A stretch of 41,587 nt of DNA, taken from positions 1-41,587 of the forward strand of contig JAGVQN010000023.1 in the NCBI GenBank assembly GCA_020051675.1, in the 5' to 3' direction. How positions within the stretch are numbered: the stretch's first letter is position 1; each line of letters begins with the position of its first letter. The DNA is from Candidatus Brocadiia bacterium (GTDB lineage Bacteria > Planctomycetota > MHYJ01 > JACQXL01 > JACQZI01). Of this stretch, positions 1 to 10,208 are shown piece after piece. The notes below the pieces were generated by a model, which was not told the origin of the DNA, ran no database searches, and saw only the letters and a list, made by a program, of their open reading frames with translations. The translations under genes were made by a program, and so were the position numbers.

Positions 1-3000
1 CGGATACGTGTTTATCTGGTAACTACCGTTGTGCGCCAGATAGACGTCTGTGCCCGCCGCTACCGGATTGTTCACCACCAGCTTACCGCGAATCTTGAAA
101 GGCAACGTTTCCCCTTCCGTTGCCAATGCCGCAGCTACTCCTATTTGCTTCACCCGCACCTTGACATCATCACGAATTAGATTCGGTATATTTATCCAGG
201 TATAAGTCCCCTGATTCCCCACGGTCTTAGCCGGTGTCGATGAAGTTATTTCTTTCCATTCCCCTATCCCTGAATTATCCCAATAATCCAACTGCACAGT
301 TGTTACATCGCCTGTTACCGTCCAAGTTATTGCCTCACTATTTCCTACCTTAAAGATACTATTACTGTCAGGATAATTCACCTGAATATTCCCTTTCACC
401 TTAATATCATAATCGCATTCATCATATACAGCCAGGTCGTTAACCATCCGAACCCTAACACGGAAAGTGGTGGTAATCGCATCAGGAACGGTTACATTCA
501 TTGTATAAGCACCGTTACCTGTGCCGATAACACCCGCTTCATTTCCGGCAAATGTCGTCCACGAGCCATCTCCTTTTGTCCACTGCGGATAAACTAAAAC
601 CACTCCGCCGGTTGAACCGGTTGTCGTCCAGGTAATCGCCTTGGTTTCTCCGACTTTCCAGGTCAATAAATCAGAATTAGGCGAATCCATATGATATTTA
701 CCGCGGACTTTAAATAAACCGCCCTGTGATGTTACATCTGTAATATTTACATCTGTTTTATCCGTTACCTTAATCCGTGCGGTGCCTGTCGTGGTTATCG
801 TTGAAATATTATCGTCTACGGTCCATCCGTTAAATTGCCATGTCGTTAATCCGCCAACAGCCTGATTATCATACGTCCTGTCCGGCGTCCCATCATCATT
901 ATAATCTATCTCAATCTTTACAGTGGTAACCGAGGTGGATTTTGTGCCGGTAATTACAGCCGTTGGCGAAGTGTCCCCTACGGCAAAGGTCTGACCTCCT
1001 GTCGGATACCCTAATGTTACACTTCCCTTTATAATAAAAGCGGTATTATTAGTATCGGAGATACCCTGCCAGCCATCCTGATTGGCAATCTGAATAAAAC
1101 ATTGTGATGACACGCGGTCCGGAACAGTCCAGACATAAGAATTATTTGTTCCGCTGATATTGGAAACATCTGTAGTAAAGCCTACTCCTGAATTATCCAT
1201 CTTATACCAGGTAACACCGTTATCCGTGCTAAAGGCAAGTTTAACCTTGTTAAAAGGCCCTGTTCCGCCCCATGCTTTCCAGGTAATCGTGGTTGTTACC
1301 GGAGTGCTCGGAGGAGGAAGATATTGCACTGCCGTCCCGCCTGTTGGAACCTGCACCTCCAGTTTTCCCCTAATCTGAAACACCCCTGAATCCGCATTAA
1401 CCAATGTCTCATCAACATCATTAGCCACCCTGACCACCACATTCTGCGCAATATTATCCGGTATTTTCCACGGGATAGATACGTTTTTGGCATTGGCAGA
1501 CCCGACATCAAAATTACTGGTAATTGTATTAGTAGTGACAAAATTATCTGTCGTATAAAAGACCTTGATTTTGGTAAGATTAGCGCCGGTTACCGTGCAG
1601 TTAATAAAAATATCATCATCAACCGTATACGGACTGCTGCCCGTAAGCGCTACATTACCAATCTCCCCCCTGATTTTAAAGGAAGCGTCGGAAAGGTCAA
1701 CTGTATCTCTTAACGGATCAGGAGGCAACGCGTCAGCTGCATTCACGATGCGCACCTTAATATTAGGAGCCGCGCCTGATAATTTCGCGTCAAGCGGAAT
1801 AGGCCAGGAATATGTCTGCGCACCATCCGTCCTGACATTGTTCACCAGAATATCATTGATATCGGAACCGAACTCGTCCGTGGAATACTTGATAGTGACG
1901 TTAAAATCGCCGACCTGTTCCCACTGGATATTTTCCGAAGTCCCTATCTTCCAAACCTCGGATGACAGATTCGGCCTGGTGACTATTACCTTTCCGCGTA
2001 TCTTGAAACTATTCGCGGAAAAACCGTTGATATTTATATCCGCCGTATTGGTCGCGGAAATGCGGACATTGGCGGAAACCGCGTCATTAGGCACGGGCCA
2101 ATAATATACATATGTCCCGGAAGAACCGCAGGGAGTAGTCACGATGGAATTCCACGGACCAGCCAAACCGTTAACGGAATAATATAATGTAACCTGCGAC
2201 ATTGGCCCGTTAACCGTCCAGGTAATCGGGAATTTCTCGGTTTGTTGCGCCGCATCCCATACCGTGAATACTTCATTTCCCGTATCAGGAGAAACCATGG
2301 TGATACCGCCTTTAATCTTAAACGGATTGGCTGAAATTGAATAGACATCATTCTTGAAATCCAGGCTGGCGTCTTCAACACGAATCTTTACCCGGTCGTT
2401 CGGGTCAGGAGTCAAATCCGAAGGAATCTGCCAGCTGACGCCGGTATTCGGATCAGATACGGTCGAATAGTTATTCCCATAAGGATTACCGGCAAACGCA
2501 ACCGTGGTTTCATATGTCCCGTTCTTATCCGTATCCTTTAGATAATAGAGGTTTACCGAGGTGATTACGCCCGTGGTCGTCCAGGTAATCGGCGTATTAT
2601 TACTAATCAGGTATTCTTCCCCGGAGAATTGTCCCGGATGGGTATTTGCCAGGTCTAACCTGCCGCGAATAATAAAGTTTGGAGGAGCCTCGGTTTCCGT
2701 TGATACCTCCGGGTCGTTAAAATCAGTAACCTTGATACGCGCCGTTAAAGTGGGAGTAATCAGGCGCGATATTGTCCAATCAATCCCGTCCACATCGCCG
2801 CTGACCGCTTTATTCGGGTTAATAGTAAAGGTCGCCGTAACTCCGCCATATGTGCCGATACACTCTATCTTTACATTAGTAATATTACCGGCCCTAGTCC
2901 AGGTAATCGGGCCGCTGGCATTGACATATCTGGGCTCGTTCACGGTGGGGTTATTTGCCACCAGTTTACCGCACAGCTTAAAATACTTGGAGGCATCGAT

Positions 3001-3930
3001 AATAGTTTCAGAATACGGCTGGGTTCCGCCTTCATCCGCCCTCAATGTCCTTAAACGCATCTTGACATCATAATTAGCGCCTAAAGTAGAGGTGGACGGA
3101 ATATTCCAGGCATACTGCGTGCCGGTAATAGGCTTGGCTATAAGTGTTTCCCCACCTGTAAAATCACTCCTGTCCCATTCAAAGACCAACGGATTGGTAT
3201 CACCTGTCGGTCCGGTATTGGTCCAGTCAAGAATCTTCTGGGTTCCCACCACCCACTTCAAGCTACTCCATATAGCCGTGCCGGTATCAATCGTTAATTT
3301 ACACCTAACGACAAATCCGCCTGAAACATTGACCACGGTCGGTTCGCCTGTTTCAAATATCTTAATCTTCCCTCCGGGCGCAATATCCGCTGCCGCAGGA
3401 GTCCATGGTTCTATTCCGTCATTACCGGTTCCGGTTGCGACATTGTATTCATCACCGTTAAAAAGGCCTGATTTTGAATATTGAATCGTGACAGCCCCGA
3501 CGCCGCCGGTTGAAGACCATTCAATATCATAAGAAGTTCCGACATACCATTTGGTTGTAGCGCTTGGAGTCAAGACCGAAATCGTTTTAGCCGCCAGGCT
3601 GGTTATGCTGAAATAATAATCAGAATCGTCCGTCACCCCGGTATCGCCATCTTTAGTCACCCTGATTTTACAATAATTCGAAGGAGAGTTCGGGACATAC
3701 CATGAAAGAGCCGTGCCGATTGGCTGAGCTGTGCTGATTGCATTCCAGGTCGGGATAGCTTCATTGGCATTAATCGTATATGAAATAACAACGTTTGCCC
3801 CGCCAATATTACCAATCGCCGTCCAGGTAATATTGTGCGTAGTCCCAACTGTCCAGGGCGGCGGGTCACTGCCTAATCCGTCTCCGTTAGGCTCTGATAC
3901 GACGATTTTAGCGTCCGCGCATCTTACCTG
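1..3930 (-). repeat. Tandem Ig-like domains in the giant CDS, about 12 copies of ~300-340 nt
   Basis: Recurring minus-strand 'xITWTxxGNI' motif (plus-strand 'gtccaggtaatcg') near 326, 631, 950, 1270, 1600, 1921, 2215, 2578, 2896, 3220, 3515 and 3821. Confidence 0.7.
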
Positions 3931-6900
3931 ATCCAGCTGGCAGGTATCCAACCCGCTGGAAAAAAGGAACGCCTTGAAATAAAAAGTCCCTGAACCGAAT
4001 TGCGTATAAAACTGGCTGATATTCGTGTCAACTTCATTCTTTGTATTAGTCTCGGCTGGGTAACCGGCGCCTGTCTGCAATGTCCATTGTGTCCCGTTAT
4101 GATAATACCAGTTGGTGCTACTGGCGGCAATCTGGTATTCCACGCCGCTATTGGTAGTGGTAATAACCGTATCGGAAAATCCGGCCAATCCGCTATATGG
4201 GCCCCATCCGGTGATATTAGCCACGGTCGGCGCGTCATAAGGATAATAATTGCCTGTAACCGTAACCGTCTCCATGGCCGGTGAATATCTCGGTGCACCT
4301 GTATTAAAAATAGCCTTATATTGGAAATACTTACCTGCCTCAGTCGTGTAATCGGCGAAACCGGATACGGCATAATTACATTTAGTAATCGTCTCGGTCA
4401 GAGCGGTACTATCATCATAATAAGTATTCTTAGTTCCATCCGGTCCGACAAAATCCGCACCTATTCCAATTACATCAGGCTTGTCAAAATTACCGTTATT
4501 ATCTGAAGACCGCACCTGGAATCTCAGCCCGAGTTGTCCGTGTTTATAATGCGCTTTTACTTCCGTCTCTGAGATGGCAATGTTATGGAGTGCCGCCTCA
4601 TCAATCTGTCCCTTAAATCCCCAGAGATATTCCTCATCTGAACCAACCCAGAGGTCGTTAGAGGTGTTATAGTTTACATCGCCGGCGGTGCCAATCGGAC
4701 TTCCCGCCACCCCATCTACGTAAACAATACACTGACTGCCATTATAAACCCCGACAACATGATGCCATTTGTCATCTGTCACCGAAGCCGGACCCCAGGC
4801 CGGTGGGTCAGGAATCGATACCCCGTCCGTGGAAACCCAAAAATATGGCCGATAATCCTGGGTCGTTGAATTATAAGCAATACCCAGATTAAATTCTAAC
4901 GCGGGATTAACACCTCGGGCAACAATGGTCTGTTGCACCAGCGACCCTGTTTTAACCCAAGCCTCTACGGTTAACTTATCCGTCCAGACCGTATCTGGCT
5001 TATCAGGCACGACGGCATAATCATCCACCCCGTCAAATTTACCGGCATAACCGCCGAATTTATAGTTGCCCGGACTACTATCAAAACCAGCCCCGTTTTG
5101 AGGTTGAAGCGTCATGCCGGACCCCGAAGAATCGTTCCAATTATTATTCATATACCAGAGACCCACGAGCCCGGTTGCCTGTTTCAACTCATCGCCGTAA
5201 AACTCATCTTCACCCCAGGCGAGTGTTTCCCATTTAACCGTCGGGGTGCCCGCCACCGAAATAACCGGCGAGATATAATCACCCTGACTGCGATAGCCAA
5301 TCGGTGTATTCTTATAAATAGCGACATCGTCCAGCCGTCCCTTAAAGCTCTTGCCTATAATCACCGGTTCGGTAGATGGTTTGACAACAAATGACCTCAG
5401 AGTTGAATTCTCTTTGTTACCATTAACCGCTATCTCCATCGTGTTACCGTCAAATCCAGCCACAATATGATACCATGTTCCGGCCGTCCAAGTAACCGTC
5501 TGTGAGGAGATACTATAATAAGGGGTCGTTCCGTAGCGGAAGATATCGCAGTCGTCCAATACCAGCCCTGCTTCATCCGCCTCGTAACCGCAACCGATAT
5601 AAAGTCCGTCCGCATCGCTCGTCATTGCCCAGGCCATCGCATAGTTATCGTTAAATGCCTTGCCTAAAGAGCCCAGACTGGCAGTGCTGCCATCATAGAC
5701 CTTGGTCCAGGACGAACCATCAAAAGACCAAAGATTGGCATATGCGTAACTGCCGGTTCGGGGACGACCGGAAGAGGAATAGAGTTTGTTATTAAAGACC
5801 TCTAAATCATAGACATAGTAATCGCCGGCCGTGGTCAGGTTTTTAGAGATAGTCCAGTTTGTCCCGTTAGAACTCGCCCAGATATCGGCCTGCCCTGTTC
5901 CGGCACCGCCCGTGCCGGCATAAAGTTTAGTGCCATAGGCACAGAGTGAATAGGCATAATAATAAATCGGGGCAGCACCCGTGAAATCTGTGCCTACGGC
6001 TGTTCCACCTGCCGCGAGTGACCACCCCACCCCGGCTTCATAACAAAATATATCGGCATCACCAAGACTCGCGCCGGTTCCACAATATAATTTGTCATTA
6101 AATACGGCCATTGAATTGACATATTCATAAATAGCCGCACCGGTGTTGCCAATATCGTTGGCGGTGAGTCTGGTTCCCCGAACATAGGACCAGTTACCGA
6201 GAACCGTATAGTCACCGTTTAATTCCACCACATCCGCATCACCGGCGGTCGCCCCGAGCCCGATATATAGTCTCCCGTCATAGACACACATAGACTGGAT
6301 ATACTCATAAACAGCGCCATCCGCATCGTTTTTGACCCCATCCGCAAAATCACCGATGTCATTGGTGGTCGTTGCTGTCCCCATTGCGTAATCCCAATTA
6401 GTCCCGTCATAAACCAGGACATCCGCATCGCCGGCCGTTAGCCCCATCCCGACATATAACTTATCATTATAGACGGCCATACATCTGACATATTCATAAA
6501 CAGACCTGACCGTTGGTTTGGCGGGTGCCCCGGCCGTCGTGCCGCCGGTCTTGGAGTAAAAAGCCGTATCCTCTTTCCAGGAAACGCCGTCATAGACAAA
6601 GATGGCGGCATCACCGGCCCCGATACCCGTCCCGGCATAGACCTTATCCTTATAAACCGCCATCGCGGTAACGGACTCCCAGCCGTTGGTAGCTCCACCC
6701 GGAGTGAGGTCGTCAAATGCCTTATCATAGGACCAGGAAGGAGCCGGTGGCGAGTTGTTATAAAGGATGAAATCTAATTTACCGTTTGCCGCATTAAACC
6801 GCAGTTCATAACCCTTCTTTTTCTGGACCACAGACATATGGGCGGGCGCGCCCGCCTGAAAGGTATCAGTAAACCTGACCCAGGACTCTATCCCTAACGA

Positions 6901-8700
6901 ATATTTCAGGAGTGTATCTGTGGTATGGGTTACATTGATATAATCATCTACGCCGTCTAAGGCTACGGCGCCTGAGAACTGACCGCCGCCCGGAATAATC
7001 GTCGCACCATTCTTCAGATTGCCCCAATCTGCCTTTGTGCCGGCCGAGGGCGTGCCTGAAGCCGCATCAGTAACCGTAATCCCACCGGTGGCGCTATCCA
7101 ATGGCCATAAGGCAACGATATTATCTGCGGATACATTACGAGCTTCACTGGCATTATAAGTCGGCAGTAGCCGGACAAAATCCGTATTCCAAATAGTCTG
7201 ATTAAACACACCTGTTGCCTCGAATTCTGATTGAGCATCATCCTTATTATCCGCCGCCGAACCATTGACCGTTACATCATATAATTTGGGAGAGAAGGCA
7301 TTAGAGCCGGTTTGCAGGTAGACCCGATACTGAAGGTATCTATTCGCATCCGGTATCTCGCCTCCAAAGGTAACGGTGCCCGGCAGGGCAACCGAGGTGT
7401 AATATGAATTAGATGTCCCATCCGACCCGACAAAAGGTATGGCTCCTTCATCCGGCGGTGTGGAAGTAGCAAATGAGCGTGCCTGGAACCTGAGATCTGT
7501 CCCGTATTGATAATGAGCGCTCATCTCCTCGCTACTGAGCACCCGTCCATATATCGCGACTTCATCCATCTGTCCCTGAAAATTAGTGGTCAGAGTCGTG
7601 CTGACCGGTAGAGCCATATAAAGGAGATAGGCATTGGTCATATTCCAACTATTATCAGAACTTCCCTGTGTCGTCCTGTCGCCGGCCTGTCCATCCACAT
7701 AAATCGCCACATCTGAAGTATCCCTGAAGGCAATGATATGGTGCCATTTGCCGTCATTAACAGCCTGGTTAGAGACCGCATCGGTATAAACGGTTTCCAA
7801 GCCATCCGGACCGGTCCAGGGGGCAATCAGGCGGAAATATGCCTTACCAAATCCATTTATACCCAATTCCCAGCCATAATAATCGGTCGCGTCATCACGG
7901 CCTTTTTGAATAATCGTTCTGTCAATAATCCCGACGGCTGGTTTTAGCCAGCATTCTACGGTAAAATTGCCTGTGCCGAAATCAAGGTCGTTACTATCAT
8001 TTACTGAAACATAATCAGCCGCGGCGCCCGGGAAATTGCCGCCATTATTAAACTTCTGGGCGGTATTATTACTGGCCGCACCGGAAGGAGTTCCGGTATC
8101 AGTAGAGGCATCAACCGTAGAGTTATCAACCCAATCACCATTCATATGCCAGATTGCCTTGAGGTCTGATGTAGTATTGGCAATTTCAGCCCGGCCATCG
8201 TTCCAGGTAAGTCCGGTCCAGTTTGGTGTGCCGGTGCCATCAAAGACGCGTGAGGTAAAAGTCCCGGTCGTGGTCGTAAAACCGCCGTTAGGCAAACGAA
8301 CTAAACGAAGATAATCAGGGTCGGCATAAGCGAGGGTATTACTAAAGGCGTAACCGGTCTGGGTAAAACCACGAGGGGCAGAATTATCGTATTTATCGTG
8401 TGTGGTCGTGGCGGTTTGCTGCTTGAGCCGTGCCACGCCGCCGACAAATTCTATCTTAGCCGAATCAAAGGTGTAATCTTCCGGAGGAACGGTTCCCGGC
8501 GCGGCCAGGTCCCAGGTTTGGGAAGCCGCGTAGATAAGAAGAACCGAAACAACGATAATCGTAACAGAAAGAAGAAGCGGACGCAGGATACGGCCCAGGC
8601 GGCCGCGCGGTGTAGAGTGTGGAGCGTTAAGAGTAGAGTGCTCACACCACTTCGTATCTTCCGTTGTTCCGTCTACTTGCTTGTCTTTATTATCGTTCAT
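1..8700 (-). CDS. Giant single-pass membrane/surface protein (>=2,900 aa, C-terminus beyond left edge): short cytoplasmic N-terminus, TM helix, LamG-like domains, kelch-like repeats, then about 12 Ig-like ~105-aa repeats
   Basis: Start ATG at 8698-8700 (MNDNKDKQVDGTTEDTKW...LGRILRPLLLSVTIIVVSVLLIYAASQTWDLAAPG). The same codon register still gives sensible protein at the left edge (AAGTDVYLAHNGSYQINTYP). No stops found in the many 60-nt lines spot-checked in this register. LamG-type motifs (KWHHVVGVYNGSQCIVYVDGVAGSPIG) and Ig-like motif (FKIRGKL..NP...ITWTxxGNI) were read by hand. Confidence 0.85.
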   Translation of the reverse strand, partial: MNDNKDKQVDGTTEDTKWCEHSTLNAPHSTPRGRLGRILRPLLLSVTIIVVSVLLIYAASQTWDLAAPGTVPPEDYTFDSAKIEFVGGVARLKQQTATTTHDKYDNSAPRGFTQTGYAFSNTLAYADPDYLRLVRLPNGGFTTTTGTFTSRVFDGTGTPNWTGLTWNDGRAEIANTTSDLKAIWHMNGDWVDNSTVDASTDTGTPSGAASNNTAQKFNNGGNFPGAAADYVSVNDSNDLDFGTGNFTVECWLKPAVGIIDRTIIQKGRDDATDYYGWELGINGFGKAYFRLIAPWTGPDGLETVYTDAVSNQAVNDGKWHHIIAFRDTSDVAIYVDGQAGDRTTQGSSDNSWNMTNAYLLYMALPVSTTLTTNFQGQMDEVAIYGRVLSSEEMSAHYQYGTDLRFQARSFATSTPPDEGAIPFVGSDGTSNSYYTSVALPGTVTFGGEIPDANRYLQYRVYLQTGSNAFSPKLYDVTVNGSAADNKDDAQSEFEATGVFNQTIWNTDFVRLLPTYNASEARNVSADNIVALWPLDSATGGITVTDAASGTPSAGTKADWGNLKNGATIIPGGGQFSGAVALDGVDDYINVTHTTDTLLKYSLGIESWVRFTDTFQAGAPAHMSVVQKKKGYELRFNAANGKLDFILYNNSPPAPSWSYDKAFDDLTPGGATNGWESVTAMAVYKDKVYAGTGIGAGDAAIFVYDGVSWKEDTAFYSKTGGTTAGAPAKPTVRSVYEYVRCMAVYNDKLYVGMGLTAGDADVLVYDGTNWDYAMGTATTTNDIGDFADGVKNDADGAVYEYIQSMCVYDGRLYIGLGATAGDADVVELNGDYTVLGNWSYVRGTRLTANDIGNTGAAIYEYVNSMAVFNDKLYCGTGASLGDADIFCYEAGVGWSLAAGGTAVGTDFTGAAPIYYYAYSLCAYGTKLYAGTGGAGTGQADIWASSNGTNWTISKNLTTAGDYYVYDLEVFNNKLYSSSGRPRTGSYAYANLWSFDGSSWTKVYDGSTASLGSLGKAFNDNYAMAWAMTSDADGLYIGCGYEADEAGLVLDDCDIFRYGTTPYYSISSQTVTWTAGTWYHIVAGFDGNTMEIAVNGNKENSTLRSFVVKPSTEPVIIGKSFKGRLDDVAIYKNTPIGYRSQGDYISPVISVAGTPTVKWETLAWGEDEFYGDELKQATGLVGLWYMNNNWNDSSGSGMTLQPQNGAGFDSSPGNYKFGGYAGKFDGVDDYAVVPDKPDTVWTDKLTVEAWVKTGSLVQQTIVARGVNPALEFNLGIAYNSTTQDYRPYFWVSTDGVSIPDPPAWGPASVTDDKWHHVVGVYNGSQCIVYVDGVAGSPIGTAGDVNYNTSNDLWVGSDEEYLWGFKGQIDEAALHNIAISETEVKAHYKHGQLGLRFQVRSSDNNGNFDKPDVIGIGADFVGPDGTKNTYYDDSTALTETITKCNYAVSGFADYTTEAGKYFQYKAIFNTGAPRYSPAMETVTVTGNYYPYDAPTVANITGWGPYSGLAGFSDTVITTTNSGVEYQIAASSTNWYYHNGTQWTLQTGAGYPAETNTKNEVDTNISQFYTQFGSGTFYFKAFLFSSGLDTCQLDQVRCADAKIVVSEPNGDGLGSDPPPWTVGTTHNITWTAIGNIGGANVVISYTINANEAIPTWNAISTAQPIGTALSWYVPNSPSNYCKIRVTKDGDTGVTDDSDYYFSITSLAAKTISVLTPSATTKWYVGTSYDIEWSSTGGVGAVTIQYSKSGLFNGDEYNVATGTGNDGIEPWTPAAADIAPGGKIKIFETGEPTVVNVSGGFVVRCKLTIDTGTAIWSSLKWVVGTQKILDWTNTGPTGDTNPLVFEWDRSDFTGGETLIAKPITGTQYAWNIPSTSTLGANYDVKMRLRTLRADEGGTQPYSETIIDASKYFKLCGKLVANNPTVNEPRYVNASGPITWTRAGNITNVKIECIGTYGGVTATFTINPNKAVSGDVDGIDWTISRLITPTLTARIKVTDFNDPEVSTETEAPPNFIIRGRLDLANTHPGQFSGEEYLISNNTPITWTTTGVITSVNLYYLKDTDKNGTYETTVAFAGNPYGNNYSTVSDPNTGVSWQIPSDLTPDPNDRVKIRVEDASLDFKNDVYSISANPFKIKGGITMVSPDTGNEVFTVWDAAQQTEKFPITWTVNGPMSQVTLYYSVNGLAGPWNSIVTTPCGSSGTYVYYWPVPNDAVSANVRISATNTADININGFSANSFKIRGKVIVTRPNLSSEVWKIGTSENIQWEQVGDFNVTIKYSTDEFGSDINDILVNNVRTDGAQTYSWPIPLDAKLSGAAPNIKVRIVNAADALPPDPLRDTVDLSDASFKIRGEIGNVALTGSSPYTVDDDIFINCTVTGANLTKIKVFYTTDNFVTTNTITSNFDVGSANAKNVSIPWKIPDNIAQNVVVRVANDVDETLVNADSGVFQIRGKLEVQVPTGGTAVQYLPPPSTPVTTTITWKAWGGTGPFNKVKLAFSTDNGVTWYKMDNSGVGFTTDVSNISGTNNSYVWTVPDRVSSQCFIQIANQDGWQGISDTNNTAFIIKGSVTLGYPTGGQTFAVGDTSPTAVITGTKSTSVTTVKIEIDYNDDGTPDRTYDNQAVGGLTTWQFNGWTVDDNISTITTTGTARIKVTDKTDVNITDVTSQGGLFKVRGKYHMDSPNSDLLTWKVGETKAITWTTTGSTGGVVLVYPQWTKGDGSWTTFAGNEAGVIGTGNGAYTMNVTVPDAITTTFRVRVRMVNDLAVYDECDYDIKVKGNIQVNYPDSNSIFKVGNSEAITWTVTGDVTTVQLDYWDNSGIGEWKEITSSTPAKTVGNQGTYTWINIPNLIRDDVKVRVKQIGVAAALATEGETLPFKIRGKLVVNNPVAAGTDVYLAHNGSYQINTYP
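5600..6760 (-). repeat. Kelch/galactose-oxidase-like repeats inside the giant CDS, about 60 aa period
   Basis: Repeated VYNDKLYVGMGLTAGDADVLVYDGTNW / VYDGRLYIGLGATAGDADVVELNGDY / VFNDKLYCGTGASLGDADIFCYEAG. Confidence 0.7.
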
Positions 8701-8730
8701 TTCCAGTCTCCATCTGTGGAATCTGTGGCT

Positions 8731-8946
8731 TTACCCCGCGATAGCCAATACCTTTCTAAAATCCTTATCCAGATGCTCCAACATCTTCTGAATCGCATCA
8801 ACCTCTTCCTCCTTGAAATACCTCGCCCCGCAGGAGGGGCAACCGAATGCCGGGACGCCTTCCAGCGCCAGCTGGTATCCATGCCGGTTAATGGTATACC
8901 GGGATTTAATCTCCGCTATTTCATGGCCGCAATTTGAACATTTCAT
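8731..8946 (-). CDS. YgiT/MqsA-type zinc-finger protein
   Basis: MKCSNCGHEIAEIKSRY...LEGVPAFGCPSCGARYFKEEEVDAIQKMLEHL: two CxxCG pairs in the YgiT-type spacing; no HTH domain. Confidence 0.8.
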   Translation of the reverse strand: MKCSNCGHEIAEIKSRYTINRHGYQLALEGVPAFGCPSCGARYFKEEEVDAIQKMLEHLDKDFRKVLAIAG

Positions 8947-8966
8947 AAATCACCTCCTCTTTTTTC

Positions 8967-9021
8967 GCCACGAAGGCACTAAGACACTAATTAATTCTTC
9001 GTGCCTTTGTGTCTTAGTGGC
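8967..9021. repeat. Imperfect inverted repeat (gccacgaaggcactaagacacta / gtgcctttgtgtcttagtggc)
   Basis: Arms read directly; part of a larger set of 'cacgaa/cacaga' degenerate intergenic repeats (8967-9200). Confidence 0.7.
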
Positions 9022-9371
9022 TAACTTATATAGCAAATACCGTGCCAACTGCAGAGCAATCTGCCACAGAGACACAGAGAACACAGAGGAAACACCTGAA
9101 TATCATTTTAATCAACATTTAAGCCCATCAATCACTATTTATATCTATTAATCTGTGTTTAAATCCGTGTAATCTGTGTAACCTGCCTCGCCGTCAGGTG
9201 GGTCTGTGGCTGGTTTTGTTACGATAGGGTAACATCCCATTACCAAAAGGTGCTTACCCCTTATTACGTTACATAACGGTAACATTTCCGATAAATTACG
9301 GTAAAAGTCCGTATTTTTCCGTAACTCATTACTCCATGATTTATAAATAGTTATGTAAAGTTGCTAGGTAA

Positions 9372-10208
9372 ATGTTCACTCATCCCCGTGTTATATACTA
9401 TAGAAGGCTTTTAAATACCAACATTTTTTCCGATAATATAATCATGACCGGTTCGGTTAACCTTTTACTGGAAAAGGCTCAGAACATCAAACCATCGGAA
9501 GTATTTTCATACGAAACACAAGATTTTAGAATTCTTTATGAGCGCGAATATTGGGCACACCAAGAGACTAAAAGAGGACTCCAAAAAGCCAAAGACCATA
9601 TTGAATATCTGGAAACCAAGATTCAAAAACTAGAAGGTGATATTGCCTATCTTAAGAAATTATTCTTTGATAAAAAGACAGAAGTTAATCAAAAGCCCGC
9701 TACAGAGACTAACCCGACTGCAGGCGCCAAACCGCACGGCGCTCAGACAGGCCATCCAGCGCATCATCGGAAGATTCCTTGGCATTTACCGACTCAAGAT
9801 GTGATTCATTCTCTCCAAGAAAAAGATTGTTTTTGCTCGGACTGTGGCTTACCTTTAGTAACTTTAGAAGCAGAAGAAATTTCATATGAGGTTACCACGG
9901 AAACTCGCTACATTTTGCTGAGACACCGCCGGGGAAAATATAAGAAAACCTGTCAATGTTCTCACCCGATTGTAACAGCGCCTGGACCGGTCAAACTCCT
10001 GCCCAAAGGGCTATATAGCGCGGATTTTTGGATTCAGGTGTTACTGGATAAATACGCTTATAGCATGCCGCTAAGCAGACAAATCTGTCGGATGCAATCG
10101 GCCGGAGTAAATATATCTAATGGCGTGCTGACCGACGGCTTATCGCGTTTGTCACCGATGTTAAAACCGTTATATGACCTGATGACCGGACGGCAAAATT
10201 GCCTTTGA
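9372..10208 (+). pseudogene. IS66 transposase (TnpC), N-terminal part before frameshift
   Basis: Coiled-coil N-terminus, zinc-binding CFCSDCG..., ends PMLKPLYDLMTGRQNCL*. Likely true start is MTGSVNLLLEKAQ near 9444. Confidence 0.8.

Noticed and set aside
1160-8314. Short plus- and minus-strand ORFs from the track (e.g. 1565..2104 +, 4000..4284 +, 8036..8314 +, 6438..6728 -)
   Set aside because: They lie antisense to, or in another frame of, the continuous giant minus-strand CDS, which has coherent domains; the short ORFs have no recognisable domains.
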